Source: Ichthyophis bannanicus (lineage: Eukaryota; Chordata; Amphibia; Gymnophiona; Ichthyophiidae). Taken from it: a stretch of 64,000 nt of DNA. The first letter of the stretch is position 1. Every line of letters begins with the position of its first letter. Below, piece after piece: positions 21,812-31,796 of this stretch. The notes beneath the pieces were generated by a model. That model saw nothing but the letters and a program-made list of their open reading frames with translations. It had not been told where the DNA came from and searched no databases. Where the stretch lies: assembly GCA_033557465.1 (NCBI GenBank), contig CM066043.1, positions 82,738,662-82,802,661 of the forward strand. Reading direction: 5' to 3'. A program made the position numbers and the translations under genes.

Positions 21812-21900
21812 AGTAGTGCTCTTCAGACTATGACACAAAACACTTACTTGCATGGAAACACCAAAAATTCTTTATGATATATATAATGGGGACCTCAACC
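21812..21900. repeat. repeat Y, copy without SINE
   Basis: The run GCTCTTCAGACTATGACAC through CATGGAAACACC and the ATATATAATGGGGACCTCAAC block matches 53596-53660 joined to 53891-53930. In the second place a SINE splits it. This copy therefore shows what the site looks like without the SINE. Confidence 0.75.
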
Positions 21901-23159
21901 TACAAAAACATCTGTTAGCCTATATATAGTCTCATATAGACCCAGACACTTTGTTGCTTCCCATACATATTCATTGGTCCTATATACATTTTAAGCTTTC
22001 AAATATGCTAATTAAAAACATCCAATTTAAAACTTTCTGAGCATGACAATGTTTCCTCTCTGAATTCATGTTTCGAGAAGCATTTAATCTGCCTCAAGGA
22101 TTACTCCTCACGCAGCACCTAATTCTGGCGTCCATGCTGTGTGAGACGTAATCTCTGTGGCAGAGAAAGACAGTTTAAATGCCTCTCAAAACACAAATTC
22201 ATATTAGAGAAGAGACATCATCAAGCTCAGATACGTTTTAAATTGGATGAACTTTATTCACAAAGTTAAAAGCTTAAAAATATATTTGGTCGATACCTGA
22301 TTGATTGATTTATGAATAGTATTTAGCCCACGCCTTTCCAGGAGAAGATCAAAGCAAGTTATATTCAGGTACAGTATGATGAGATGGACTACAAAAGGGA
22401 ACTGCTACTTCTGGAGAGAGATCTGCAATAGTGAGTATATACATCTGGGAATTTCTCTGAAGGGGATTCTTTGAATTAAAGCTGATTAATCTGTGAACTC
22501 AGTGTATTCATAAATCAGTCAGAGCCTAGTAGCAGCAGTTTAAGTTTAAATTTCAAACACAGAAGAGAGTTTTTTGGTTAAATTTAGAACCCAGCAGAGA
22601 GCTTGTAGTTTAAATTTAATACTCAATCCGGGCCTAATAGCAGCAAAGTGCTTTTAGTTTAAATCAAATCAGATTATAACTTAGCATAAAAGGCAAAACA
22701 GGGTCAGTATTCTTTGAGCAATAAATAAAGTCTTCTAGAGACCTTTACAAAGAGGCCTTCTACCTAGGGGGCAAGAGACCTGTGAAACCTTTTAAGTAGG
22801 TGTTAAAGCCAGGGGGCAGGTCAAAAGGCCATTTTGAAAGACTCATTCTATCCAAGCAAGGACTGTTAATCACCCAGGAAGTTGGTCACAGCTTACCTTA
22901 GAAGCACAGGACAGGGTACTGTGTAGCAGCCCTCTTTTAATAAGTCTTATTTTCCTCCATCCCTCCCCAACACTCACCCACCCCTGGGATAATCGTAGCT
23001 TTATAGGTACTTACACATCTTAAAGGAAAGGAGCTGCTCTCAGGTGCAGCTCTTTATCCAAATCAGTCATACATTAAGGATCTGAGATTAATTAAGCTTC
23101 AGGCGAACAAGGTATATTAAACCTATTAGATACACTTTTATTAGTATAAGCATCCACAC
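21901..23159. other. no gene seen; LINE-tail-like trace at 22290
   Basis: Around 22290-22380 there is a TTGATTGATTTATGAATAG tract followed by CACGCCTTTCCAGGAG, similar to the L2-like 3' tails. The remaining ~1.1 kb is AT-rich and unassigned, and may include the 5' UTR of the downstream CR1. Confidence 0.35.
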
Positions 23160-23229
23160 CAACCCTTAGTAAGAACTTAGAGATTGAAACACAAGCTTAA
23201 AACTAAGATGCAGACAGCAGTCCAGCAGC

Positions 23230-23905
23230 GAGATGGAGGCTTTCCAGTCTTTTGCATTGAGTATCACATGTATGATTTTCTCCCAGCTGGAGAGAGGTCT
23301 TACATGTGCACTAGGTGCAAGGAGCTCTTTGCTCTCAGGGAATGAGTCCATTCTCTAGAGTAGCAGACTTGGAAGATATAAGAAAGACAGAGAGGTACAT
23401 AGATGAGACCTACAAGGATATAGTCCTGAAGTCCCACCTCCGATCTGGCAGCATCCCTGTTGCCATGGAGGTGAGAGGTCACGTGACAGAACAGCATCAC
23501 CCTGGTGTGGCAGGAAGTGATCCTGCAACTAGGACCCATCCTCCAGGTGATGTAAAACCCTCTCGCACCAAGGAAATTTCTCCAGGGCCATGTGCCCATA
23601 AGGGAAGGGTTAGGACAGCCGTTATAGTTAGTGATTCGATCATTAGGCATGTAGATAGCTGGATGGCTGGTGGATGTGAGGATCGCCAGGTAACATGCCT
23701 GCCTGGTGTGAAGGTAGCGGACCTCACGCACCACCTAGATAAGGTCTTAGATAGTGCTGGGGAGGAGTCTGCTGTGTTGGTAGATGTCGGTACCAATGAC
23801 ATAGGAAAATGTGCTAGGGAGGATCTGAAGGCTAAATTTAGGCTTTTAGGTAGGAAGTTGAAATCCAGAACTACCAGGGTAGCGTTCTCCGAAGTGCAAG
23901 GGTGA
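23230..23905 (+). pseudogene. CR1-1 ORF1: zinc-finger-like plus SGNH esterase-like
   Basis: The first part encodes FLPAGERSYMCTRCKELFAL, with a CxxC pair like the zinc-finger/PHD region of CR1 ORF1. After a frameshift near 23340, a frame gives RTAVIVSDSIIRHVDSWM and later VDVGTNDIGK. These match blocks I and III of SGNH/GDSL esterases, here with SDS in place of GDS. CR1 ORF1 proteins are known to carry such an esterase domain. The frame is lost before the family's usual C-terminal end. The role in retrotransposition is not settled even for intact copies. Confidence 0.75.
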
Positions 23906-24102
23906 GGGTTTTGGATTTGTTAGGAAGTAGGGAACATTCTTGGGAAAGGAGGGGCTCTTCTGAAGGGATGGGCTTCACCTTAACCAGGATGGAACCAGGC
24001 TGCTGGCATTAACCTTTAAAAAGGAGATAGAGCAGCTTTTAAACTAGAAAATAGGGGAAAGCCGATAGTCGCCCAAAAGCGCATGGTTCGGAAGAAGTAT
24101 CC

Positions 24103-25065
24103 TTGAAGGATACTACCAAAAGCAGAGATGTTCCAAAAAAGAGTAAAGCAGCCCAAACGCCCATGAGTATGGTGCAGACAGAGCTTAAAGATTTCAAATT
24201 ACCCATGCCTACCAACAGCCAGATTAATATGAATAAAATACAGTCTCTAAAATGCTTGTATGCAAATGCTAAAAGTCTAAAAAATAAGATGGGAGAGTTA
24301 GACTATATAGCACTAAATGAGAGGTTAGATATGATTGGAATCTCAGAGACATGGTGTAAGGAGGACACCCAGTGGGACACTGTGATACCTGGGTACAAAC
24401 TATATCGTAATGATAGAACTGATCAAATTGGTGGGGTGGGTGTTGCACTCTATGTTAGAGAGGGCATTGAGTCAGAAAGGATTAAAGTTTTGCAGAAAAC
24501 AAACTTTGCTGTAGAATCTCTATGAATTGAAATTCCATGTAAGAAGTGGAAGGTGATGGCAGTGGGGGTGTACTATCAATGTCCTGGCCAGAATGAATAA
24601 ATGGATGATGAAATGCTCAAAGAAATCAAGGAAGCTAACAAAAGTTATAGCACAGTAATAATAATGGCTGAATTCAATTACCCTGGTATCGACTGGGTCA
24701 GTGTCACAGCAGGACATGCTAGGGAGATAAAGTTCCTAGATGAAATAAATGACTGCTTCTTGGAACAGCTGGTTCATGAACTGACCAGAGGGGAAGCCAT
24801 ATTGGACCTAGCCCTTAGTGGAACACCAGATCTGGTGCAAGAGATAAGGGTGTTGGGGCCACTTGGCAATAGTGATCATAGCATGATCGTGTTTGATTTA
24901 GTTAGTAGAGGAGGGATGGTAAGGAAATCCACAGTACTACCTTTTAACTTTCGAAAGGGAGACTATGATAAAATGAGGAAAATAGTTAAGAAAAAACTAA
25001 AAGGAGCTGTTGCAAAGGTTAAAGACTTATATCAAGCTTGGGTGTTGTTTAAAAATGCTATCTAG
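24103..25065 (+). pseudogene. CR1-1 APE-type endonuclease
   Basis: The frame contains LKCLYANAKSLKNKMGELD (N-terminal strand of the endonuclease), DMIGISETWCKE with the catalytic glutamate, PGYKLYRNDR, and GGVGVALYVREG. A stop near 24525 breaks the frame. In the second part are MAEFNYPGIDW (equivalent to the GDFN block, with the aspartate changed to E) and LGNSDHSMIVFDL, the conserved SDH motif. The domain nicks target DNA in active CR1. The internal stop and the altered GDFN mean this one is inactive. Confidence 0.85.
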
Positions 25066-25214
25066 GAAGCCCAGACCAGCTGTATACCATGCATTAAGAA
25101 AAGTGGAAGGAAATCCAAAAAACTGCCAAAAAAGCATCTTTCAGGAAATGGAAAAAAGAGCCAAATGACAAAAACTGGAAAAAGCACAAACACTGGCAAG
25201 TTAAATGCAAGGCA

Positions 25215-25521
25215 TTGATAAGTCAGGCAAAGCGAGAATTTGAGAAGAAACTTGCTGTGGAAGCAAAAATGCCTAATGAAGACTTTTTCAAGTACATTGG
25301 TAGCAAAAAACCTGTGAGAGAGTCAATTAGACTGTTAGATGATAGAGGGGTAAAAGGGGCAGTAAGAGGGGACAAGGCTATAGCAGAGAGACTAAATGAA
25401 TTCTTTGCTTCGGTCTTTACTGAGGAAGATGTAAGGATGTTACCCATGACTGAAGTGGTATTTAAAGGTGATACTGCAGAGGAACTGAAAGAAATATCGT
25501 TACACCGGGAAGATGTATTTC
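25215..25521 (+). pseudogene. CR1-1 linker upstream of RT, cut by L1-A2
   Basis: The frame encodes AKREFEKKLAVEAK, FFKYIGSKKPVRESI and AERLNEFFASVFTEED, the standard spacer between endonuclease and RT in CR1. It runs up to REDVF, where the poly(T) of L1-A2 starts. The same codons resume after 31781 in the duplicated target site, so the insertion hit coding sequence. Confidence 0.85.
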
Positions 25522-25542
25522 TTTTTTTTTTTTTTTTTTTTT

Positions 25543-26374
25543 CTTCTTCCCCACTGGACGTAGGACTTTCAGATGACATATGAAATCCCACCCTTCTACA
25601 GCATGAAGAATTACTCCGATTACAAAACGATGACCAATTATAAATTGGATTCTCCTTAATTTCTTAAAAGTTTCTTTACCTTCTTAGTCCGCAATCCTGT
25701 TTTATAACACTCAGTTTTGCCTTTGCATCTCACTGTATCGTTCAGTTTAAGGATTTTTGGGATTGGTGATATTGAGTAGTAGTGTATTACTAAGGATTTT
25801 ATGGTTATGTTACAGTTGATTGCCTTGGTGTTTCTTGTGAGTTGGTATTGTTACAATATTTTGAAACACCAATATGACTACTTCAGTTTCTTGGAAAGAT
25901 ACTTTTAGTTTTTCTGTAGAACGCACTAAAGAATTGCTCAGTGCTTCATCTTTACTTCAGACTAGTGATAGTAATAGTTGCCCTAGTTGGGATTCTTTCC
26001 TGAATCAATCAAAATGGATGGTGAGGTTAGAATTACATAGCACTTCTTTAGCTGACTACTGTAGGAGAGAAATGATCCCCAGGGGTCTTTGAATCTTGAA
26101 AGAACCACGGATGTTTTTAGATGATGCGTTGTTTGGTTTTTTTACAGAAATGGAATTGCATACTCAGTAAGTGTACCTTGGATTTGATGTTGCTTTTGAT
26201 TGAGACATGAAATCAGAAATGTACTGAGGTGCACAAAGAACTGGACATTGATTTAGACAAATTGAAAAAAGAAGGCGATTATACTGAATGATACAATTGG
26301 TCATCACTTTACAATAGGGGCAATTCTCCACACCATAGACAGGTGGGATTTGACATGTCATCCGAGAGTCCTGG
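25543..26374 (+). mobile_element. PLE N-terminal fragment with inverted ends, at L1-A2 tail
   Basis: The plus strand encodes a frame (25874-26092) with SWDSFLNQSKWMVRLELHST and SLADYCRREMIPRGL, then KWN..LSKCTLDLMLLLIET. I read this as the N-terminal region of a Penelope-like protein, upstream of the RT. The two edges are inverted copies: the first ~95 bp (GACTTTCAGATGACATATG...) and the reverse complement of the last ~95 bp (GACTCTCGGATGACATGTC...) align well. In L1-A1 the poly(A) joins the 3' UTR directly, so this block is extra. A PLE insertion is favoured; L1 3' transduction is the alternative. Confidence 0.6.
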
Positions 26375-27020
26375 AAACTTTTATTTTCATTTTGCAACAA
26401 ACAAAAGAAACAACACACCAAAAGAGACAAAACAAGTATACAATAAGGAAAAGTAAACCCATTACCCCCCACCCCGGTGCTTCTTCTCTACCCGTTTGTA
26501 TCAGCATGTGAGCGCTTCCAATTAACAGTGATTATACATCAAACGATCAAAAAAGTATCCACAATACAGCATGATCATGAGACAGAGATATATACAAAGT
26601 TAGACAGTCAGATGAGAGCATTTAGCAAAATGTACATATTCATTGAACATCTTCCAGTAAGACCAATAAGAAGGAGTCTGAACGGAGGAAGCGCACAGAC
26701 GAAGTATTTGTTCATATATTACTATAGAGACAGGCATGATTCCACCATTCATTGAGGCTCAGATGGGAACTAATTTCCCAGTATTACTTAATGAGGGAAA
26801 CAGCAATGCCAAGCATAAAGTTGAGGCCTAGCATTGAGTTTCAGTATTTCAGCAGAGTGTTATGCGTTTCCTAAAGAAACACCTAATCAACGTGCTCGGG
26901 GCTAAGATAGCTAAGGATTTTCTTTCTGCTGAGTGGACCAGCAATGCCTTGTACAATGAATAATAAGATTTTACATGAGGCCATTCAGAAAAGTTGAAAT
27001 TCTGAGCATGATAGCACACA
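26375..27020 (-). pseudogene. L1-A2 3' UTR fused to the start of ORF2
   Basis: The segment 26375-26825 matches the L1-A1 3' UTR (12001-12453). It is fused at about 26825 to ORF2 start sequence that aligns with 13170-13330 of L1-A1. The ORF2 remnant is only about 40-50 codons and is itself decayed. All reverse-transcriptase and most endonuclease sequence is gone. Confidence 0.75.
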
Positions 27021-29014
27021 TAATTTCACTGTGTCCCTCAAACTGACTGTATCTGGCTGTACACATGACATAGGAAAAATAAGCTAATATAATACAATGA
27101 AGCGCCCCACATTAACAAAGAAAACCGCAGTACAGTAGAGGAGAAGCAAAACCCCAAAATTACTGGCGACCATGTGTCTGCGGGGAGAAACCCCAGAGAA
27201 GGCCGAAATTGAAAAAAACATATAACCTGTAGGACTGTGCGTGCTCCGAATCCGACCGAGGCACACATCATGAAGGGATAGGAGACCAAAGACAAAAGTC
27301 ATACAGAGAAAGAAAGAAAGTCCAGGCTATTTCTGTGCTGGGCTATGACCGCCGCATCGGGCCCTTCAAAATGGCGGACAGAGCCGGCAGATAAGAGTCC
27401 AAGATTTGGGATTAGCGCATCTGTTCTGCTTCTTTGGAGTCCAAAAATGTTGATAATAGATCAAGATCCTCGAACGTCCTGGTCTGGTTGTGGAGAGTCA
27501 CTCGGAGCTTCGCTGGATACAACAGGCCAAAGCGAGCCTGTAGCTGTTGAAGTCGAGGGCGAAGAGCAAGGAGTTTCTTCCGACGGTCAACGGTAGGCTT
27601 TGCCAAATCAGGAAAGAAGGAGACCTTACGACCTTCATATTCCAAATGATGATTCGCTCGGGCAGCATGTAAAATTTGTTCCACTTGTTGATATCGTAGC
27701 AAGCTAAAGATAATAGGCCGGGGGGTCGTGCGGTTGAGCGCCATGCGGGCAGGAACACGGTGTGCTCGATCGATTTCCAGTTCTCTGTGAAAAGTGATCT
27801 TCAGCAAGGAGGGAAGAGTTTTGAGCAAGAATTCTCTTATATCTCCTGCTTCCACCCCCTCCGGCATTCCGAGGAGCCTCACATTGTTGCGACGGGCGCG
27901 ATTATTGCTATCTTCCAACTCCTTTTGAAGATTCTGTATCTGGCGCTCAGCCTCGTCCAGTTTGCCCAAGCGCACCTCGTGCGAGTCGAGGACCCCCGCC
28001 ATACAGGGGCGGCCCAAGGGGGGTGCGGGGCCATGTGCGGAGACTCGGTGCGGGGCCTCATTTGCATAAGGGGCCTCATTTGCATAAATATTTGCATAAT
28101 GTTACCATACACGAACTTTTAGTAAACATGCCTCTTAATGAGTGTATGAATAAAGAAAGACTAAAAGACTTCTACATTACTATAATCCAATACCAACCGC
28201 CAGGCACATTAGGAACTACTACAAACACTGCCCATTTAGAACCCATAGCAAACCCGCCGTATCCTAACAGCACTACCAGGACTCATAAAGCACCATACCC
28301 TAACTATCAAAAGGAAACGCTGCAAATATTAAACCAATACATTTCAGAGAACAACAATACATGACCTACTGGGGAAAGAGAACAAGTGGCAATGTCAAAT
28401 AGGAATTACATAAACAGAATACCTCAGCTCAGTTACACATGCAGAACATAGACCATCACCAAACAAGGAATCACAATTTAGAAACAGGAAGACAATAATT
28501 AAACTGGGAATCCCAAAAGCCAAACTTGGAATGTACAACACTGTAGAAATAAAACTATACATTAATTTGCTCTTGTACTAAACAAAGCGCAGACGTTAAT
28601 GATGCACATTTCCCAGAGCTGACATATTCCAATTAATAAATTCAAAATAAAGAGATATTTTTCTACCTTTTGTGCATTTTTTTTCAGCTGCAATTGCTCC
28701 AGCCACTTTCTTCTGGTTTCTTCGTGTCTTCCGCTAATTCTTCATCGTCTGCTGTCCATTTGTCTTTTCTTCTCTCTTCTAGTTTTTTTCCATTCTCTCT
28801 CTACATCTGCTTTAACATACTAATCTTTCTCCTTTTTGCTCTTTCCTCATTCCTATTTCATCCACTCAAATTTTACCCCTCCATCCTCAATCCCACCTAC
28901 TCTCCCAATATCCGGACAATTGTAGATTTGTCTTCCCTCCCACACAAAATATTTTTTCCCTCTCCATTTCACTCTCCCAGCTCCATCCCATTCTAATCCT
29001 CCCCCAACATCAGC

Positions 29015-30850
29015 TCCATTCTAGTTCCAGTCCCACCCAGCATCCGCTCCCTTCTAGTCCCCGCATCAGCCCATTTCCAGTCCTAGCCCCCCATAAGCCC
29101 ATTTCCAGTCCTAGCTCCCCCATCTATTTGCAGTCCCATCCAAGTCCCTCCATCAGCTCATTTCCAATCCCAGCCCCCCATGAGCCCATTTCTAGTCCTT
29201 TCCTAGCCCCACAATCAGCCCATGTCAAATCCTAGCTCCCCTCCACTCAGCCCATTTCCAATCCAAGCCCCCCATGAGCCTACTTCCAGTTCTAGCCCCT
29301 TCATGAGTCCATTTCAATCCAAACCCCCACCACAGCCCATTTCCAATCTTAGCACCCCCCAACAGCCAATTTCCAGTCCTATTCTAGCCCATCAGCCCAT
29401 TTCCTGTCCTAGCCCCCCCCCCTCACCCATTTCCAGTCCTAGCTCCCTCCCCCTCACAACCCATTTCCATTCCAAGCCCCCGTCCCCATCAGCTATTTGC
29501 AGTTCAAGCCCTCCTTCCACTCAGCCCATTTCCAGTCCTAGCCTCCTCATAGCCCATTACTAGTCCTAACCCCCCATCAGCCCATTACGTCCTAACCCCC
29601 CATCACCCTATTTCCAGTCCTAGCCCCCCATCAGCCTATTTCCAGTCTTAGCCCCCCTCCCATAGCCAATTACCAGTCCTACCCCCCATCAGCCCATTTC
29701 CAGTCTTAGCCCCCCATAGCCCATTACCAGTCCTAACCCCCCCATCACCCTATTTCCAGTCCTAGCCCCCCCATCAGCCTATTTCCAGTCTTAGCCCCCC
29801 CCATAGCCAATTACCAGTCCTACCCCCCCCATCAGCCCACTTCCAGTCTTAGCCTCCCCCCCCCATGGCCCATTACCAGTCCTAACCCTCCCCCCCCATC
29901 CGCCATTTACCAGTCATTGCCTCCCCCCCCATGGCCATTTACCATTCCTAACACCCCCCCCATGGCCCATTACCTGTCCTAACCCCCCCCCCGGCCCATT
30001 ACCAGTCCTAACCCCCCCCCCCGGCCCATTACCAGTCCTAACACACCCCACCCATCAGCCCACTTCCAGTCTTAGCCCCCCCATAGCCCATTACCAGTCC
30101 TAACCCCCCCATCTGGCCAGTTCATGTCCTACCCCCCACTTCCAGCCTTAGCCCCCTCCCCATAGTCAATTACCAGTTCTAACCCCCCCCCATCAGCCCC
30201 TTTACAGTCCTACCCCCCCACTTCCAGCCTTCGGCGCCTCCGGTTTGCCCCTTACCTGTCCTAACCCCCCCCTCAGCCCACTTAGCCCCCCCATTGCCCA
30301 TTACCAGTCCTAACCCCCCCATCAGCCCACTTAGCCCCCCCATAGCCCATTACCAGTCCTAACCCCCCCATCAGCCCACTTAGCCCCCCCATAGCCCATT
30401 ACCAGTCCTAACCCCCCCATCAGCCCACTTAGCCCCCCCCATAGCCCCTTACCAGTGCTATACCGCCCATCAGCCCACTTAGCCCCCCCCATAGCCCATT
30501 ACCAGTCCTAACCCCCCCCCATCAGCCCAATTCGCCCCCCCCCCATCGCCCATTACCTGTCCTAACCCCCCCCCCCCCCATCAGCCCACTTCCAGTCTTA
30601 GCCTCCCCCCCCCCCATGGCCCATTACCAGTCCTAACCACCCCCCCCCCGGCCCATTACCAGTCCTATCCACCCCCCCCTGCCCTATACCAGTGCTTAAC
30701 ACACCACCCCCTGTCCCATTTCAATTCCTCACCACCCCCCCCCATCAGCCCACTTCCAGTTTAGCCTCCCCCTCCCATCAGCCTACTTCCAGTTTAGCCT
30801 CCCCCCCTCCCATAGCCCATTACCAGTCCTAACCACCCCCACCCCCCTAT
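29015..30850. repeat. C-rich minisatellite in hAT copy 2
   Basis: More than fifty imperfect units built from CCCATTTCCAGTCCTAGCC or CCCATTACCAGTCCTAACC plus a C run and CATCAG. Later units (30270-30500) form a higher-order repeat that omits the CCAGT step (CAGCCCACTTAGCCCC). It is about three times longer than the array in copy 1. The strong C/G strand bias may cause polymerase stalling or secondary structure. Confidence 0.9.
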
Positions 30851-30880
30851 CATTCCAAATTAAAATAAAAAAAAAACCCA

Positions 30881-31267
30881 AACCGGCTGCTTCTGCCGCG
30901 GCAGCTTCAAGAGCTCTGCCGCGGCAGCATCAAGAGCTCTGCCGCGGGGCCCCCCCCTGCCCGGCAGAGCCTCCGTGCATCTTCAGCTCTTCACGTCCAA
31001 AACGCGGGCTTTTTTCAGAGCCGCGAGAGTTTCTTTTCTCGCGGCTCTGTTAATCCCGCCGAGGGTGATGGGAAATCCCATCAGCCCCGCGGGATTAAGA
31101 GAGCCGCGAGAAAAGAAACTCTCGCGGCTCTGAAAAAAGCCCGCGTTTTGGACGTGAAGAGCTGAAGATGCACGGAGGCTCTGCCGGGCAGGGGGGGGCC
31201 CCGCGGCAGAGCTCTTGAAGCTGCCGCGGCAGAGCTCTTGAAGCTGCCGCGGCAGAAGCAGCCGGTT
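30881..31267. repeat. 387-bp GC-rich palindrome, hAT copy 2
   Basis: Arms of about 193 bp meet near 31074 in GATGGGAAATCCCATC. The left edge AACCGGCTGCTTCTGCCGCG is the reverse complement of the right edge. A subunit AGAGCTCTTGAAGCTGCCGC is repeated inside each arm. Arm-to-arm matching is near perfect, while the outer arm sequence differs from copy 1 apart from the centre and a GCCTCCGTGC-type patch. An ORF that crosses it is an artefact of symmetry. Confidence 0.93.
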
Positions 31268-31796
31268 TTTTTTTTTTTTTTTTTTTAACTTGGGATGCTT
31301 AAGAATGTTTTTTGCGCGGGGCCCCCTGAAACGCGGGGCCCTGTGCAAAAAACATTCTTGCTCAATGGACGGGCTGGCCCTGCCGCCATATTGTCCTGCC
31401 GTAATGAAAGACCTTCAAGTCAGTCTTGGAGCACTCCAAAGTCTTCTCGCATGGCTCGAAGCGCTTCTCCATTAGACTGCACCAATTCCTTCACGCCACG
31501 TATTTCCTCCAAAATCTCCAGGTGCATTGCGGGGTTTTCACGAAATGGAACCATCTTCTGCGGGGAGGACACCTCCGTTTTGGAGCGTTTTCCGTGAGAA
31601 GAAGAAGGAGACCCGAAGTCCAAGCGCGCTGGTTTGTGGGCCGCCATCCCCCCCGAGGTGCCCCGGTCAGCTCGGAGCGAAATAGTAAATTTATATAGGT
31701 ATTAAGTCAGGATTCTGAGTAGGCCTCTCGGGAGCTTCAACGCAAAGCGTCCTACCCGCTGGACATCAGGCTCCGCCCCCCGGGAAGATGTATTTC

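Larger units (their letters stand above)
28004..31382. mobile_element. 3.38-kb non-autonomous hAT-like element with 8-bp TSD
   Basis: CCGCCATA occurs immediately outside both ends (27996-28003 and 31383-31390). The termini are CAGGGGCGGCCC on the left and, inverted, CAGGGCCAGCCC on the right. An 8-bp duplication with CAGGG ends is diagnostic of the hAT superfamily. The interior has ~1 kb of unique sequence, a ~1.8-kb C-rich minisatellite and a 387-bp palindrome, but no transposase. It lies inside the ORF1 of L1-A2. A truncated relative is at 5310-7284. Confidence 0.9.
27412..31647 (-). pseudogene. L1-A2 ORF1, split by the hAT element
   Basis: On the sense strand ORF1 opens at 31647 (MAAHKPARLDFGS, then KMVPFRENPAMHLEILEEI) and runs to about 31383. 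It resumes after the hAT at 28003 with AGVLDSHEVRLGKLDEAER, RARRNNVRLLGMPEG, PRPIIFSLLRYQQ and FFPDLAKPTVDRRKKLL, and stops at 27412. Coiled coil and RRM regions are both preserved. Apart from the transposon the frame is open on both sides and very like L1-A1 ORF1. The intact RNA-binding ORF with no RT is the half-L1 pattern. Confidence 0.85.
25522..31781 (-). mobile_element. L1-A2, internally deleted L1 with 15-bp TSD
   Basis: A second member of the L1-A family on the minus strand. GGGAAGATGTATTTC occurs at 25507-25521 and 31782-31796. The poly(A) tail is the T run at 25522-25542. The sense 5' end at 31781 has the same GGGGGGCGGAGCC start as L1-A1. It retains 5' UTR, ORF1 (split by a hAT), the first part of ORF2, and then the 3' UTR. 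The ORF2 deletion is larger than, and distinct from, that in L1-A1. An extra 832 bp lies between the poly(A) tract and the 3' UTR. Confidence 0.85.

Noticed and set aside
22060..22160. Possible exon or conserved element (GTTTCGAGAAGC...GCGTCCATGCTGTG)
   Set aside because: Short, without splice signals or an extended open frame.
29015..30850. Regular repeats that could suggest a CRISPR array
   Set aside because: The units are contiguous with no unique spacers, in a eukaryotic transposon. It is a minisatellite.
30983..31597. Open frames across the GC-rich palindrome of hAT copy 2
   Set aside because: They are produced by symmetry and GC-rich sequence and run into antisense L1 ORF1.
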